DNA of 64,000 bases from Rhizobium sp. CG5 (GCF_023701945.1 NZ_JABAEF010000009.1:186001-250000), one strand, 5' to 3'; numbered from the stretch's first letter, positions 50,912 through 62,800 are shown. Translations and numbers: made by a program. The notes: generated from the sequence alone by a model not told the origin.

Positions 50912-52753
50912 ATGGCGCATGGGATTGAAGGCAATGGCGGCAAAGGGGCTCAGGGTCCGGTCCTGTCGGTCAAGAACCTGACGACGTCCTTCCGGATCGG
51001 CGATCATTGGCGGCCGGTGGTGCGCGATGTCAGTTTCGACATAGGGCCGCGCGAAACCGTAGCCATCGTCGGCGAGTCCGGTTCCGGTAAGAGCGTCACG
51101 TCGCTGTCGATCATGCAATTGCTTCCCAAGAATGCCGCCAAGATCGAGGGCAGCATCAAGATCAACGGCCGCGAACTGCTGACGCTCGACAGTGAATCGA
51201 TGCGCAAGGTTCGCGGCAATGATATCTCGATGATCTTCCAGGAGCCGATGACCAGTCTCAACCCGATCTTCTCTATCGGAAGCCAGATTGCCGAGGCGCT
51301 GACATGCCATTCGGATCTATCGCGGGCAGACGCCCGGGCGGAAGGGATCCGCCTTCTGGAGAAGGTGCGGATTCCCAATGCCAAGGGGCGCTACGACGAA
51401 TATCCGCATCAGTTTTCCGGCGGCATGCGCCAGCGCGTAATGATTGCCATGGCTTTGGCCAGCAAGCCGAAATTGCTGATCGCCGACGAGCCGACGACGG
51501 CCCTCGATGTCACCATCCAGGGGCAGATCCTCGATCTCATCAAGATCCTGCAGGAAGAGGAGGACATGTCGGTTCTGTTCATCACCCATGACATGGGCGT
51601 GGTGGCCGAAGTCGCCGACCGCACCATCGTGATGTTCCGCGGCGAGGCGGTCGAGAGCGGACCGACCGAGGACATCTTCCATCGTGGCCAGCATCCCTAC
51701 ACCCGCGCACTGCTGTCGGCGGTGCCGCGACTCGGGTCGATGGAGGGGCGCCAGCGACCGATGCGCTTTCCGGTGATCGATATCGCCAGCGGCGCAACGC
51801 TCGAGCCGGAGGCCGAAAGCGGCGTACTCGATATCGGCAAGCGGCCGATCCTCGAGGTGCGCAACCTGACGACGCGGTTCGATATCCGCTCCGGCCTGCT
51901 CGGGCGCAAATCGGGCGCCGTGCATGCGGTCGAAAATGTCAGTTTCGATCTGCGGCCTGGCGAAACACTGGCTCTGGTCGGGGAATCCGGCTGCGGAAAA
52001 TCGACGACCGGCCGTTCGATCACCCGTCTGGTCGAGCCGTCGAGCGGTTCCATCGCCCTTGACGGCTTCGATGTCGTCAATCTCGACCGGGCCGATCTGC
52101 GCAAGATGCGGCGCAGCGTCCAGATGGTCTTCCAGGATCCGTTCGCCAGCCTCGATCCGCGCATGAGCGTCGGAGCGGCGGTCATGGAGCCGTTCATCGA
52201 GCATGGGCTTGGAACCAAGCGACAGGCGCGGGAAAAGGCCGCCGATCTGCTGGAGCGCGTCGGCTTGAGCGCCGATATGATGCGGCGCTATCCCCATGAA
52301 TTTTCAGGCGGACAACGGCAGCGTATCGCGATTGCCCGTTCGCTGATCCTCGATCCCAAGGTCATCGTTGCGGACGAAGCGGTGTCGGCGCTCGATGTGT
52401 CGATCAAGGCGCAGGTGTGCAATCTGCTGCTGGATCTGCAGCAGAGCTTCAATCTGGCCTATCTGTTCATCAGCCACGACATGGCCGTGGTGGAGCGGGT
52501 CAGCCATCGCGTCGCCGTCATGTATCTGGGTGAGATCGTCGAGATCGGACCGCGGCAAGCCGTGTTCGAGAACCCGCAACATCCCTATACCAAGAAACTG
52601 ATGGCGGCGGTTCCGGTACCGGATCCGGCACGGCGCTTGATCAAGCGGGCGGTGTCGACGGACGAAATCAAGAGCCCGGTCCGGGCGGTCGGCTTCGTCC
52701 CGCCTACCCGCCGTTACAACCAGATCTCCGAGGGGCATCTCGTCCAGGCCTGA
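50912..52753 (+). CDS. Double-ATPase peptide-type ABC transporter protein (GsiA/YejF-like)
   Basis: A 613-residue fusion of two ATPases. The first (about residues 10-290) has [26 protein letters not shown] and [14 protein letters not shown]. The second (about 310-580) has [26 protein letters not shown] and [14 protein letters not shown], in which the usual Pro of DEP is Ala. The C-termini of both domains carry the oligopeptide tail ([30 protein letters not shown]). GGGAAGG lies 7 bases before ATG 50912. It replaces the separate DppD and DppF proteins and drives the permeases encoded on the opposite strand. Confidence 0.93.
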   Translation: MAHGIEGNGGKGAQGPVLSVKNLTTSFRIGDHWRPVVRDVSFDIGPRETVAIVGESGSGKSVTSLSIMQLLPKNAAKIEGSIKINGRELLTLDSESMRKVRGNDISMIFQEPMTSLNPIFSIGSQIAEALTCHSDLSRADARAEGIRLLEKVRIPNAKGRYDEYPHQFSGGMRQRVMIAMALASKPKLLIADEPTTALDVTIQGQILDLIKILQEEEDMSVLFITHDMGVVAEVADRTIVMFRGEAVESGPTEDIFHRGQHPYTRALLSAVPRLGSMEGRQRPMRFPVIDIASGATLEPEAESGVLDIGKRPILEVRNLTTRFDIRSGLLGRKSGAVHAVENVSFDLRPGETLALVGESGCGKSTTGRSITRLVEPSSGSIALDGFDVVNLDRADLRKMRRSVQMVFQDPFASLDPRMSVGAAVMEPFIEHGLGTKRQAREKAADLLERVGLSADMMRRYPHEFSGGQRQRIAIARSLILDPKVIVADEAVSALDVSIKAQVCNLLLDLQQSFNLAYLFISHDMAVVERVSHRVAVMYLGEIVEIGPRQAVFENPQHPYTKKLMAAVPVPDPARRLIKRAVSTDEIKSPVRAVGFVPPTRRYNQISEGHLVQA

Positions 52754-52865
52754 ACTTCTCGGCCGTGACGGCGGTCGGCTGATCGGATTGTCCAACATCG
52801 GTCATTGTGCGGTGCTACAACCTTCTTACATATGATCGGTGAAACGTGATCGGCAGGGAGCCGGA

Positions 52866-53528
52866 ATGACTTTGGACGAGCAGGAGCAGTGCGACGACAG
52901 CCGGGACTATCGGGCGTCGCGCAAACGGGGCGGGCGGCTGTCGGAGATCCTCAACGCTATTGCAACGGACCAGACGAAGGCCAGGGTGTCGGTGTCGGAT
53001 ATTTTCCAGGCGATGGGCGACCGGGCCTTCGGTGCGCTGCTGCTGATCTTCGCGCTGCCGAACGTCTTTCCGACGCCGCCGGGGACCTCTGCGGTGCTGG
53101 GTGCGCCGCTTGTGTTTCTGTCAGCCCAGTTAATGCTGGGCCAGGCGCCGTGGCTGCCGAAGATCATCGCCGATCGCTCCATGACGCGCGAGGATTTCGG
53201 GTCGATCGTCACGCGAATTTCGCCGTGGCTGGCACGCGGCGAGCGGATGTTGCGGCCAAGAGCGGTGTTTCTCGTCTATCCGCCGATGGAATATCTGATC
53301 GGCTTCCTCTGTCTTTTTATGGCGATCATCCTGGCCCTGCCGATCCCGCTGGGCAATATTCTTCCCGCACTGGCAATCTGCCTGTTTGCCTTTGGAATCC
53401 TTGAGCGCGACGGTTTCGTGGTGGTGGCCGGTTTTGTCCTGGTCGGCGTGTCGATCGCCGTGGTTGCCAGCGTCCTGGTCGCCCTGGTCAAGGGGTTCAT
53501 CTTCCTGCTGACCACGTCAATGGGCTGA
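52866..53528 (+). CDS. ExoD family exopolysaccharide-related membrane protein
   Basis: A 220-residue membrane protein with GDRAFGALLLIFALPNVFPT, PPGTSAVLGAPLVFLSAQLM, YLIGFLCLFMAIILALPIPL and FILVGV-type C-terminal segments, the pattern of ExoD. ExoD was first found in Sinorhizobium meliloti as needed for nodule invasion and tolerance of alkaline conditions. Its biochemical role is not known. ATG 52866 follows GGGAG by 6 bases. It opens a region of surface-related genes. Confidence 0.88.
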   Translation: MTLDEQEQCDDSRDYRASRKRGGRLSEILNAIATDQTKARVSVSDIFQAMGDRAFGALLLIFALPNVFPTPPGTSAVLGAPLVFLSAQLMLGQAPWLPKIIADRSMTREDFGSIVTRISPWLARGERMLRPRAVFLVYPPMEYLIGFLCLFMAIILALPIPLGNILPALAICLFAFGILERDGFVVVAGFVLVGVSIAVVASVLVALVKGFIFLLTTSMG

Positions 53529-53670
53529 TCTGCCGCTTCCGACCTTGGTGTCGCGCCGCGTCTTGATCCTCGACAAGCCTCGCGAAAGCTCGATCGCCTA
53601 TCCTCAAAAAGGATCGTCGGCTCATCTTGTGCCGGCATGGGCCAGATGATTTGGCGACGAGGGACGGCGG

Positions 53671-54627
53671 ATGGGCGTGAGCAAGCGGATCTTGGTGACG
53701 GGCGGTGCCGGTTTTCTCGGCTCCTACCTGTGCGGGCGTTTGCTGGCGCAGGGACACGATGTCATCTGCCTCGACAATTTCCATACGGGCTCGCTGGACA
53801 ATATTGCCGCCTATATGGGCTCCGATCGCTTTCGCCTGGTGCGGGCGGATGTCTGCGAGCCTTTCCATGCGCCGGTCGATCAGATCTTCAACCTGGCCTG
53901 CCCGGCCTCTCCTGTCCATTATCAGGCCGATCCAATCCGCACCATGCGGACCAATGTCATCGGCGCGATGAACCTTCTCGATCTGGCGACCCGGACCGGG
54001 GCGCGAATCCTGCAGGCGTCGACATCGGAGGTTTACGGCGATCCGCTGGTGCATCCGCAGCCCGAGGATTATCGCGGCCATGTCAGCATCACCGGCATTC
54101 GCGCCTGCTATGACGAAGGCAAGCGCAGTGCCGAAACGCTGTTCTACGACTATAATCGCTGCCACGGCACGGATATCCGCATCGCCCGGATCTTCAATAC
54201 CTACGGGCCGGGCATGCGCGCCGACGACGGGCGGGTGGTTTCCAATTTTATCGTCCAGGCCCTGAAGGGCCATAGCCTGACCATCTACGGCGACGGCCGC
54301 CAGACCCGGTCGTTCTGCTATCGCGACGATCTGGTCGATGGTCTCATCCGGCTGATGAACAGCGATCAGGCCGAGCCGCAGGCCATCAATCTCGGCAATC
54401 CCGGCGAGTTCACCATGCTGGAACTGGCGGAAATGGTCATCGATCTGACCAGCTCGAAGTCGCGCCTGCTGTTCATGCCACTTCCTCAGGACGATCCGGC
54501 GCAACGCCGTCCCGATATTTCCAGGGCGCAGGCCCTGCTTGACTGGCAGCCGTGCATCGCATTGCGGGCCGGACTGAAGGAAACCGTCGCTTATTTCGAG
54601 CGCGCGCTCAACGTTGTGGCGGCTTGA
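53671..54627 (+). CDS. UDP-glucuronate decarboxylase-like NAD-dependent epimerase (UDP-xylose synthase type)
   Basis: A 318-residue extended SDR. The cofactor site is [19 protein letters not shown], the catalytic Ser-Thr in [16 protein letters not shown], and the Tyr-Lys pair in [18 protein letters not shown], which is the form seen in UDP-glucuronate decarboxylases. [19 protein letters not shown] follows as expected. It would make UDP-xylose from UDP-glucuronate for a glycan. The gene is followed by the repeat protein and glycosyltransferase genes in the same direction, so the xylose may be used there. Confidence 0.9.
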   Translation: MGVSKRILVTGGAGFLGSYLCGRLLAQGHDVICLDNFHTGSLDNIAAYMGSDRFRLVRADVCEPFHAPVDQIFNLACPASPVHYQADPIRTMRTNVIGAMNLLDLATRTGARILQASTSEVYGDPLVHPQPEDYRGHVSITGIRACYDEGKRSAETLFYDYNRCHGTDIRIARIFNTYGPGMRADDGRVVSNFIVQALKGHSLTIYGDGRQTRSFCYRDDLVDGLIRLMNSDQAEPQAINLGNPGEFTMLELAEMVIDLTSSKSRLLFMPLPQDDPAQRRPDISRAQALLDWQPCIALRAGLKETVAYFERALNVVAA

Positions 54628-54809
54628 TGGGCGTGGTTTTTCCACGTTCAGCGGTCGGCGCGATATTTTGACAATTCAGCATACTGATCAGTCTGGGGTC
54701 AGCTTGCGACTTTAATGTTTTTATGAATCGCCGGCCGACCTCTTCGGCCATCACCTGTCTGATTGGCGGCCTTGGTTTGTCGTCACCAACCCAGTAACGG
54801 GGAATAGCT

Positions 54810-57800
54810 GTGGCTACGACTGGCAAAACACTCACCGTAACAAATCTCGATACCGTGACGGGGACATCCGCTGCGGATTTCATCACCGTCTCCACCCAGG
54901 TGGAAGGCGCCGAACTCAATCTGGGCGGCGGCCTGGACCGGCTGGTTCTGGGGAATTTCGACAACACGGTCACGCTCTTGAATGTCGAATCCGTTATCGG
55001 CGGCACATCGAGCGACCGACTGGTCTACGACACGGCGCTGACGTCAGGGAAGCTTGATCTGAAGGCCGGAAATGACAGAGTTAACCTGTCGGATGCAGGC
55101 GCGACCGCGACTGTCAGCAATATCGAGACCATTGTCGGTGGTGACGGCAAGGAAGTCATCGTCGTTGCCACGCAGATGACGGGTGGGCATTATAATCTTA
55201 ACGATGGGGCCGACAAAGTAACGCTGGCAAAGTATGCCAACACGATCACGCTGTCCAATGTCGAGACGGTTTACGGAAACACCAAGAATGACACGGTCAC
55301 GCTGCGCGGCGAAATCACATCAGGCCGTATCGATCTTGGAACCGGGTCCGACTACGTGCATCTTGGGGATGACGGTGTCTCCTTTGTCGTGGCCAATGCC
55401 GAGACGGTCGTCAGCGGCGATGGCGACGACAGGGTGTCATTGAATACCAACGCGTCCAAGGCCGTGGTCGATCTCGGAGATGGAGAAGACACGCTCCTTC
55501 TCGGTGCGTATACCAACAAGCTGACGATTTCCAATGCCGAGAGCATTGTCGGCAACAAGTCCGCGGATACGATTACGATCGGGTCTATTTTCACCGGTGG
55601 CTACGTTTCGCTGGGCAAGGGCAACGATATCCTGACGCTTGGCAATTTCGTCAACACCGTGAGCATTTATGGGGTCGAGACGATTTACGGCGGTTCGAAT
55701 GACGATATCGTGACGATGATGGAGGTAAAGTCCGGCGGTCTGATCGACCTTCGAGGCGGCGACGATACGCTGGTGTTTTCCGAGGATGGCGGCACAACCA
55801 CGCTTAAGAACGTCGAGACGGTGATCGGCGGGGAGAGCAAGGAATATATCGTGTTTGGAACGGCCGTGACCGGCGGCAGTTTCGATCTGGGCGATGGCAG
55901 CGACCGTGTCCTGCTCGGAAAGTTCAGGAATACGGCAATTTTTTCCAATGTGGAAACCATTTCCGGCAACGCGTCGTCCGATGTCATTACCGTCACGACC
56001 GAACTGACGAACGGCGTCATCAATCTGGCTGCAGGTCTCGACAGCCTCACCCTCAGCGACGAGATCAACACGATCAGGGCTTCCAATGTTGAAACGTTGA
56101 CCAGTGGCGCGTCCGATGACTGGATTGGCCTGGCCGTCTCGACCTCTGGGGCGACAATTGATCTCGGGGGAGGCGATGACTATCTCGCCCTTTCGGGAAC
56201 GGAAAGCAAAGTCACCATCAAGAATGTCGAGAGCATTATCGGTAGTGCCGGCAGCGAATTGGTCACGATCACGGGCCAGCTAACCGGCACCCTGATCTCG
56301 CTCGGAACCGGCAAGGACAGCCTGACGCTCGCCAATTACATCAACACCGTATCGGTTGCGTTGATCGAGACGATTACCGGCAATGCCAAGGCGGATAACA
56401 TCATCTTTACCAGCGCGATCGCCGGTTCAGAAATCGATCTGGCCGGCGGTATCGATACGCTGACACTTCTTGCCGGCGGCACGGTGACGGTTACCAATGT
56501 GGAAACCATCCTTGGCGACGATGGCGTCGATTCCATCGTGTTCGACGATACGGTCACGGGCGTCTATATCGATCTTGGTGCCAAGACGGATAAGGTGACG
56601 TTCGGAAGCTACAACAACACGGCCACGATCCTCAATGCCGAGACGATCGTCGGCGGCAAGTCCAGCGATATCATCACGCTTGGCTCGGAATTCACGTCCG
56701 GCTCGATCGACCTTGGTCAGGGCTATGACAAGCTGACACTCAGCGACGACGGCGCCACCGTGACGGTCTCGAATGTCGAGACCGTCATCGGAGGAACGTC
56801 CGATGATGAGGTGACGCTTGGCGGTACGGTGACCTATGGTTACGTCGATCTGGGCGCCGGCGAAGACACGCTGACCACCAGCGGCAATGTCACCTTCACA
56901 GTGAGCAATGTCGAGACGATCACCGGCGGCAGCGGAATCGAGAAGATCATTCTGTCCAACTCCTTCGATGGCTCGATCGACCTGTCCGCCGGCAACGATA
57001 CCATTCTGATGGCCAATGGCGGCAACACCATCACGATTTCCGCCACTGAGACGATTACCGGTGGGACGGGCTCGGATCTCGTGACGATCGACACAGTCGG
57101 CGGTGCAACGATCATCGACCTGGGGACCGGCAACGATACGCTCGCCTTCGGCGACAATGGTGGCTCGGTCACCGCCGTCAACGTCGAGACGATCACCGGC
57201 GGCATTGGCGCTGAAACCATCGTGTTCAAGTCGACGGTCACCGGTGTCGAAATCGATCTCGGCGAAGGGGTCGACAGCGTCATCTTCGCCAACTACGTGA
57301 ATGTGGCCACCATATCGAATGTCGAAAACATTACCGGCGGCACGAATGGCGACAAGATCACGTTCGGCACGGCCGTGACCGGCATGACCCTTGATCTTGG
57401 ACTTGGGTCCGATCTGCTGACCTTCTCGGCGGATGGCGGAACAGTCACGATCGCCAATATTGAGTCGGTCATTGGTTCGGACATGAACGATATCGTCAGC
57501 CTCTCGACCTATATGACGGGGGGATTGATCTCGCTCGCCGACGGCGAGGATCTTCTGACCTTCAACGATCTTGGCGGCACGGCGACCGTCTCCGGTGTCG
57601 AAACGGTGACCGGTGGCGCCGGAAAAGACTTTGTCACCGTGTCGGCCGGCGATACCGGCTTCATCGACCTGGGCGAGGAAAATGACCGTCTGGCACTGTC
57701 TTCAACCGGCAACACGCTGACTGTCTCCGGCATTGAGACGATCACCGGTGGCGCCGGCAACGATGACATCGTCTTCTCCAAGGGGGTCACCGGCGCGATC

Positions 57801-59399
57801 ATCAAACTGGCGGGCGGTACCGATACGCTGACCCTGTCGGAATATGGCGGGACGATTTTGGGCGCCGGCGTCGAATCGATCGTCGGCAATGTCGGTGCGG
57901 GCATGATCACCATGACCGAAAGCTATACCGGCGGTGAAATCAATCTGAAATCCGGCGTCGATACCCTGGTCTTTGCCAATTCCAACAATACGGCGACCGT
58001 GCAGAACGTCGAGACGGTGACGGGTGGTACGCTCGCAGATCGCATCACGCTCTCGGGAACCTACAGCGAAGGGTATCTCGACCTCGGCAGCGGCACCGAT
58101 GCCGTCATCTTCGGCGATAATGCGGCGACGATCACGATTGCCGGCGTCGAGTCGCTGGTCGGATCGACGGGCGACGATCGTGTCACGATTTCCGGATCGA
58201 CCGGCAATGGCATTTACAACTTCGGCGATGGCCAGGACGAGATTGCCTGGACATCCGGCCTGACGGCAACGCTGTCCAATGTCGAATCGATCTCCGGCGG
58301 CACCTATGCCGATGCGATCACGCTGGCCACCCAGTGGACAGACGGTCATATCGATCTTGGCGACGGATCGGACAGGCTGATCCTCGCCAATGCGGCCAAC
58401 ACCGTGTCAGTCAGCGGTGCAGAGACCATTACCGGCCAGGGCTTCGATGATATGATCATCATCACCAGCGCGACCCACAGCGGTCTGATCGCGCTTGGCG
58501 ACGGACAGGATGAGTTGCAGCTGGGTTCAAGCCAGAACACGGTGTCGATCACCGGTGTTGAAACCGTGCTGGGTGGCTCGGGTGCCGACAAGGTGACACT
58601 GTCGGCGGCCGCGACCGGTATCGAGATCGATCTGGCGGACGGCACCGATACGCTGACGCTCGGCAGCTACACGAATACGGTTTCTGTCTACAATGTCGAA
58701 TCCATCGCAGGGGGCAGCAACAGCGATACCGTGCTGGTGATGGAAGCGGTCACCGATGGCCAGTTCTTCCTGGGAACGGGTATCGACAGCATCACCTTCA
58801 CCAACGGTGGGACGGCCACCTTGGCCAGCGTCGAAACCATCGTCGGCTCCAGCAGTGACGATACGATCACGCTGTCCGGTATCTTCAGCGGTGCGCCCAT
58901 CGACCTGGGAGCCGGCGACGACTATCTCAAGCTTGGCTCGGGTTCGACACTGACCGTTGTCGATGTCGAGAATATCACCGGCAGCAGCAGCAGCGACGTC
59001 ATTGTGCTCACCGGCAGTTCATCGATGATCGTCGATCTCGGTGCCGGCAGCGATACCGTGACCTTCAGCGACAACCGCGATACGGTCACCGGCGGTGACG
59101 GATCCGATCTGTTCACCTTCACATCGGCCTCGCAATCGACAGGCTCGAATGCCGACAAGATCACCGATTTCGTCCATGGCACGGACAAGCTGGTGTTCAA
59201 AAGCCTGTTGTTTGGTACCTTCAGCTATCTCGGCACGAGCACTACACTGTCGGCGACCGGCAATTCGGAAGCCTATTTCACCGACGGCACGTCCACCCTG
59301 TCCGTGGATACCAATGGCGACGGATCGGTGGACATGAATCTGACGCTGACCGGCAAGACCGCAGACGATTTGACGGCCAGTGACTTTAGTTGGAGTTGA
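54810..59399 (+). CDS. Giant repeat protein, RTX-like, probable type I-secreted surface protein
   Basis: 1529 residues from a GTG start with GGGGA upstream (54797-54801). Residues about 12-1430 consist of about 31 units of mostly 46 residues. Each reads NVETITGG-x-D-x-ITL-x(6)-G-x-IDLG-x-G-D-LTL-x(6)-T, carrying an RTX-like GxGxD segment in a beta-roll. The C-terminal 95 residues (GGDGSDLFTFTSASQSTG, ITDFVHGTDKLVFKS, ending TASDFSWS) look like the secretion domain of type I-exported calcium-binding proteins. No signal peptide and no Cys are seen. It is strongly acidic and Thr/Ser-rich. It lies between UDP-xylose-type and glycosyltransferase genes. Function: adhesin, matrix or S-layer-like protein (inferred). 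Confidence 0.9.
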   Translation: MATTGKTLTVTNLDTVTGTSAADFITVSTQVEGAELNLGGGLDRLVLGNFDNTVTLLNVESVIGGTSSDRLVYDTALTSGKLDLKAGNDRVNLSDAGATATVSNIETIVGGDGKEVIVVATQMTGGHYNLNDGADKVTLAKYANTITLSNVETVYGNTKNDTVTLRGEITSGRIDLGTGSDYVHLGDDGVSFVVANAETVVSGDGDDRVSLNTNASKAVVDLGDGEDTLLLGAYTNKLTISNAESIVGNKSADTITIGSIFTGGYVSLGKGNDILTLGNFVNTVSIYGVETIYGGSNDDIVTMMEVKSGGLIDLRGGDDTLVFSEDGGTTTLKNVETVIGGESKEYIVFGTAVTGGSFDLGDGSDRVLLGKFRNTAIFSNVETISGNASSDVITVTTELTNGVINLAAGLDSLTLSDEINTIRASNVETLTSGASDDWIGLAVSTSGATIDLGGGDDYLALSGTESKVTIKNVESIIGSAGSELVTITGQLTGTLISLGTGKDSLTLANYINTVSVALIETITGNAKADNIIFTSAIAGSEIDLAGGIDTLTLLAGGTVTVTNVETILGDDGVDSIVFDDTVTGVYIDLGAKTDKVTFGSYNNTATILNAETIVGGKSSDIITLGSEFTSGSIDLGQGYDKLTLSDDGATVTVSNVETVIGGTSDDEVTLGGTVTYGYVDLGAGEDTLTTSGNVTFTVSNVETITGGSGIEKIILSNSFDGSIDLSAGNDTILMANGGNTITISATETITGGTGSDLVTIDTVGGATIIDLGTGNDTLAFGDNGGSVTAVNVETITGGIGAETIVFKSTVTGVEIDLGEGVDSVIFANYVNVATISNVENITGGTNGDKITFGTAVTGMTLDLGLGSDLLTFSADGGTVTIANIESVIGSDMNDIVSLSTYMTGGLISLADGEDLLTFNDLGGTATVSGVETVTGGAGKDFVTVSAGDTGFIDLGEENDRLALSSTGNTLTVSGIETITGGAGNDDIVFSKGVTGAIIKLAGGTDTLTLSEYGGTILGAGVESIVGNVGAGMITMTESYTGGEINLKSGVDTLVFANSNNTATVQNVETVTGGTLADRITLSGTYSEGYLDLGSGTDAVIFGDNAATITIAGVESLVGSTGDDRVTISGSTGNGIYNFGDGQDEIAWTSGLTATLSNVESISGGTYADAITLATQWTDGHIDLGDGSDRLILANAANTVSVSGAETITGQGFDDMIIITSATHSGLIALGDGQDELQLGSSQNTVSITGVETVLGGSGADKVTLSAAATGIEIDLADGTDTLTLGSYTNTVSVYNVESIAGGSNSDTVLVMEAVTDGQFFLGTGIDSITFTNGGTATLASVETIVGSSSDDTITLSGIFSGAPIDLGAGDDYLKLGSGSTLTVVDVENITGSSSSDVIVLTGSSSMIVDLGAGSDTVTFSDNRDTVTGGDGSDLFTFTSASQSTGSNADKITDFVHGTDKLVFKSLLFGTFSYLGTSTTLSATGNSEAYFTDGTSTLSVDTNGDGSVDMNLTLTGKTADDLTASDFSWS
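54843..59100 (+). repeat. Coding tandem repeat, about 31 units of about 138 bases
   Basis: The DNA of the repeat-protein gene is built of about 31 units, mostly 138 bases (46 codons). Each unit is marked by an AATGTCGAGAC-like stretch for NVET. Units differ a great deal in DNA sequence, so the repeat is ancient and held by protein structure, not by recent amplification. A few units are a residue or more shorter, since the last NVEN-type motif falls at residue 1385, where 46 x 30 would predict 1392. Confidence 0.88.
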
Positions 59400-59448
59400 T
59401 AGCGCTCGATGCGGGCGCTAATTTCGTGACGCGAATCGGAGGACTGCA

Positions 59449-59838
59449 ATGATTGAAGTTCCGGTGTCATGGGGTGAGCTGATCGACAAGATCACCATAC
59501 TCCAGATCAAGGCCGAACGGATCGAGGATGGCGAGAAGCGTGCCAATGTGCGGCGCGAGCTCGTCCTGTTGACGGAAAAGCTGGCGCCCGTCGAGGGCCA
59601 TGGCGGCGTTCAGGATATCATGGGCGAGCTGCGCGCGGTGAATACCTCGTTGTGGACGATCGAAGACGAGATCCGCGATTGCGAACATGCCGGCGATTTC
59701 GGCGAGCGGTTCGTTTCGCTGGCGCGTTCGGTCTACGTGACCAATGACCGTCGCGCCGATCTCAAGCGAAAGATCAATGTCGAGCTCGGCTCGTCGATCA
59801 TCGAGGAAAAATCCTATCGTCCGTACGGCGTGCAATAG
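59449..59838 (+). CDS. DUF6165-like small protein
   Basis: A 129-residue, mostly helical protein: VPVSWGELIDKITILQIKAE at the N-terminus, a central ELRAVNTSLWTIEDEIRDCE and YVTNDRRADLKRKINVELGS at the end. This is the pattern of DUF6165, a small family without an assigned function that is found next to TPR/glycosyltransferase genes. GGAGGA lies 5 bases before ATG 59449. It is between the repeat-protein gene and the giant glycosyltransferase gene. A partner or chaperone role for either is inferred only from position. Confidence 0.83.
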   Translation: MIEVPVSWGELIDKITILQIKAERIEDGEKRANVRRELVLLTEKLAPVEGHGGVQDIMGELRAVNTSLWTIEDEIRDCEHAGDFGERFVSLARSVYVTNDRRADLKRKINVELGSSIIEEKSYRPYGVQ

Positions 59839-59887
59839 GCGTGCGACCGGTCGCCTGTGATCTGCCTTCCGGGTTTGGGGGCGGATC

Positions 59888-62800
59888 GTGTTGCCTGTAA
59901 CCGATAGTCCTGATGGCGGCGGCACCGGTGTGCCGGGCATTGCGGAGTGCTGTGCGCTGATCGGCGCGGGGCGCCTTGCGGAGGCCGTGAAATGGTTGGA
60001 GATCCATCACCGGACTTCGCCGGACGATACGGCCATCAGCCATTATTTCGGTCTGGCGCTTCATCTTTGCGGCCGTTCCGCAGAGGCGCTCGGCTATTTC
60101 GAGGCAGCGCTATCGAGCATGCCGGACGATCCTGCCATCCTGCAGAACATCATCCTGCCGCTGATCGCGGTCGGTCAGAACGACCGGGCCATTGCGATGG
60201 CAAGGGCCGGCCTGGCGCTGGAGCCGCTGTCCCGCGGCCTGCATGGCAATCTCATTCTGGCGCTGTCTTCGGCGGGGAAATGGCCGGAGGCGAAGGCTGC
60301 CTGCATGGCGGCGCTGGCGGTCGACGCCGAGGATTCGGGTTTCCTGACCCAGGCCGGCCATGTGCTCCTGCAATCCGGCGACGTCGAGGCAGCAGAACTG
60401 TCGCTCCGCCGCGCTCTGGAAATCCAACCACAAAGCCCGGAGGCGGCTTTCAACCTCGGTGTCGTGCTGCAGGGCCAGATGCGCGAGAACGAGGCTGTCG
60501 CCTGCTACGAACAGGTTCTGGCGATCGAGCCGCACCATCTCGGTGCCGCCAACAATCTGGCGACGTCGCTGCGCAATCTCGGCCGCCTCGCGGAGGCCGA
60601 ACGGGTGCTGCAGGATCTGGTCGGCCGGGACGGTGGACAGACGCTGAGCCGGTTCAATCTTGCCTGCGTGCGGCTGCTGGCCGGGAAATGGCAGGCGGCC
60701 TGGGCGGACTACGATCTGCGCGACGAGGCTGGCCAGACGCCGCCCGCTCCACACCTCACCCAGGCGCCGCGCTGGCGGGGCGAAGACATGTCGGCCAAAA
60801 CCCTGCTGGTCTTTCATGAACAGGGCCTTGGCGACACGATCCAGTTCCTCCGCTTCCTGCCGCGCCTGATGGAGCGCGTCGGGCGTCTGGTCTTCGTCTG
60901 CCAGCCGCAGCTTGAAGCCCTGCTGTCGACATTTGCGCTGTTCCGCGATCCCTCGGGCCGTGCCGTGCTGCAGGCCGACGATGGGACGGCGCCGGCGGCC
61001 GACTATTGCCTGCCGCTGCTGTCCCTGCCGGGGATCTTGGGGATCGGGCCGGAAGAGGTGGGTTTCCCCGTGCCCTATCTCCAGGCCAATGCAGGGCGCT
61101 CCTTCGTCTTCAACGATCCGTCCGTGCCTCAAAATGACGCGCCGCGCCTGCGGATCGGAGTGGCCTGGCAGGGCAATCCGCAGGCCTTTGGCGAGAAGGG
61201 CCGCTCACTGGCGCTTGGCGAACTGGCACCGCTGGCTGCCCTGAATGCTGACGCGACCTTCGTGTCCCTGCAGCGTGGCTTCGGCAGCGAACAGATGGCA
61301 CCGGAGGGACTGCATCTCTTGCAGCCGGGCGCCAATTTTGACAGTGGACCGCAGGCCTTCCTCGATACCGCCGCCCTGATGCTGTCGCTGGATCTGGTCA
61401 TCACCACCGATACCGCCATCGCCCATCTGGCCGGAGCGCTTGGCCGGCCGGTCTGGCTGCTCCTGAAGAAGGCGCCAGACTGGCGCTGGGGCATGGAGGG
61501 CAGCCTGACCGACTGGTATCCGACCATGCGGCTGTTCCGGCAATCGGAGAAGGACCGCTGGCCGCCGGTCTTGGGCGCGGTGGTCGATGAGTTGCGCCTG
61601 TTATTGTCCATGCCGGTGGCAGGAGCGCCCGCGGCAAGCGACAACGACGCGGATCTGGACGGCGCCATTGCCGCGCACCAGCGCAAGGATTATGCCGCCG
61701 CGATCGGGATTTATCGGCATTTGCTGGCGGTCGGCTATCGCGCGGCCTTTGTGCATAACCTCTTGGGCATGGCCCTGCTCGAAGCGGGCGGCCGGCGCGG
61801 CGCGGTCACGCGTGATGCGGTGGTGCTAACGGCCCGCTCGGTGGGCCTGGCGCCTGATATTGCCGATCACTGGAGCAATTTTGCCGTGGCATTGGAGAGT
61901 GCCGGCCATGCCGCCGATGGCCTGCGGGCCCTTCGCCACGGGTTGCAGGCCGATCCCCTGCATCTGCCGAGCCATATGGCGCTGGCCCGGCGGGAGGTGG
62001 CCTCCGGCAAGGCGGAACAGGCGCTGGAGCGGACGCGGTCCGTGCTGGCGCGATCTCCAAAATCGGCCCATGCGCTGTCGGTCTTTGCAAGTGCCGCGAC
62101 CGCTCTCGGTCGGCTTGACGAGGCGGACAATGCGTTGCGTCGGGCGGTCCAGATCGAGCCGGGCAACGCCGCTACGCTGGTGCAATGGGGCGCCGTTCTG
62201 CTGAAGCTGCAGCGACCCGATGCGGCCGCACGGGCTTGGGAAAAGGCGATCGTGCTCGAGCCCGGCAATGCCGATGCCTGGAGCAATCTTGGCGTCGCCG
62301 AGCGCAATTACGGACTGGCCGATATCGCCTGCTGGTTCCAGCGCCAGGCCACCAGGGCCGTGCCCCATCATGCCGAGAGCTGGAGCAATCTCGGCATCAG
62401 CGAAATGGATGCCGGTCGCGAGGAGGAGGCAAAAGCGGCCTTCCTGCAGGCGATGGCGCTGCGGCCCGGTTATGCCGATGCCGAAATGGCGCTCGGCATG
62501 GCGTTGATGAACGAGGGCGACTATGCCCGCGGCCTGCCGCTCTACGAACGCCGGCTGGATGTCGAATCGCTGGGGATTGCCAAGGACCGCGTCAGGCTGC
62601 CGGCCTGGAAGGGCGAAAGTCTTGCCGGAAAATCCATTCTGGTGCTGGCCGAACAGGGGTTCGGCGATGCCTTCCAGTTCATCCGTTATGTGGCGCAGCT
62701 CAAGGCATTGGGTGCGACCAAGGTCATTGTCGGCTGCCGGCGCAGAATAGCGTCGCTGATCGCCACGGCGCCCGGCGTCGATGGCGTGATCGGCGAGGCC

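Noticed and set aside
54843..59100. Regular repeat array, considered as CRISPR or satellite DNA
   Set aside because: The period is about 138 bases, units differ at many bases, and the whole array is one open frame with a conserved protein pattern.
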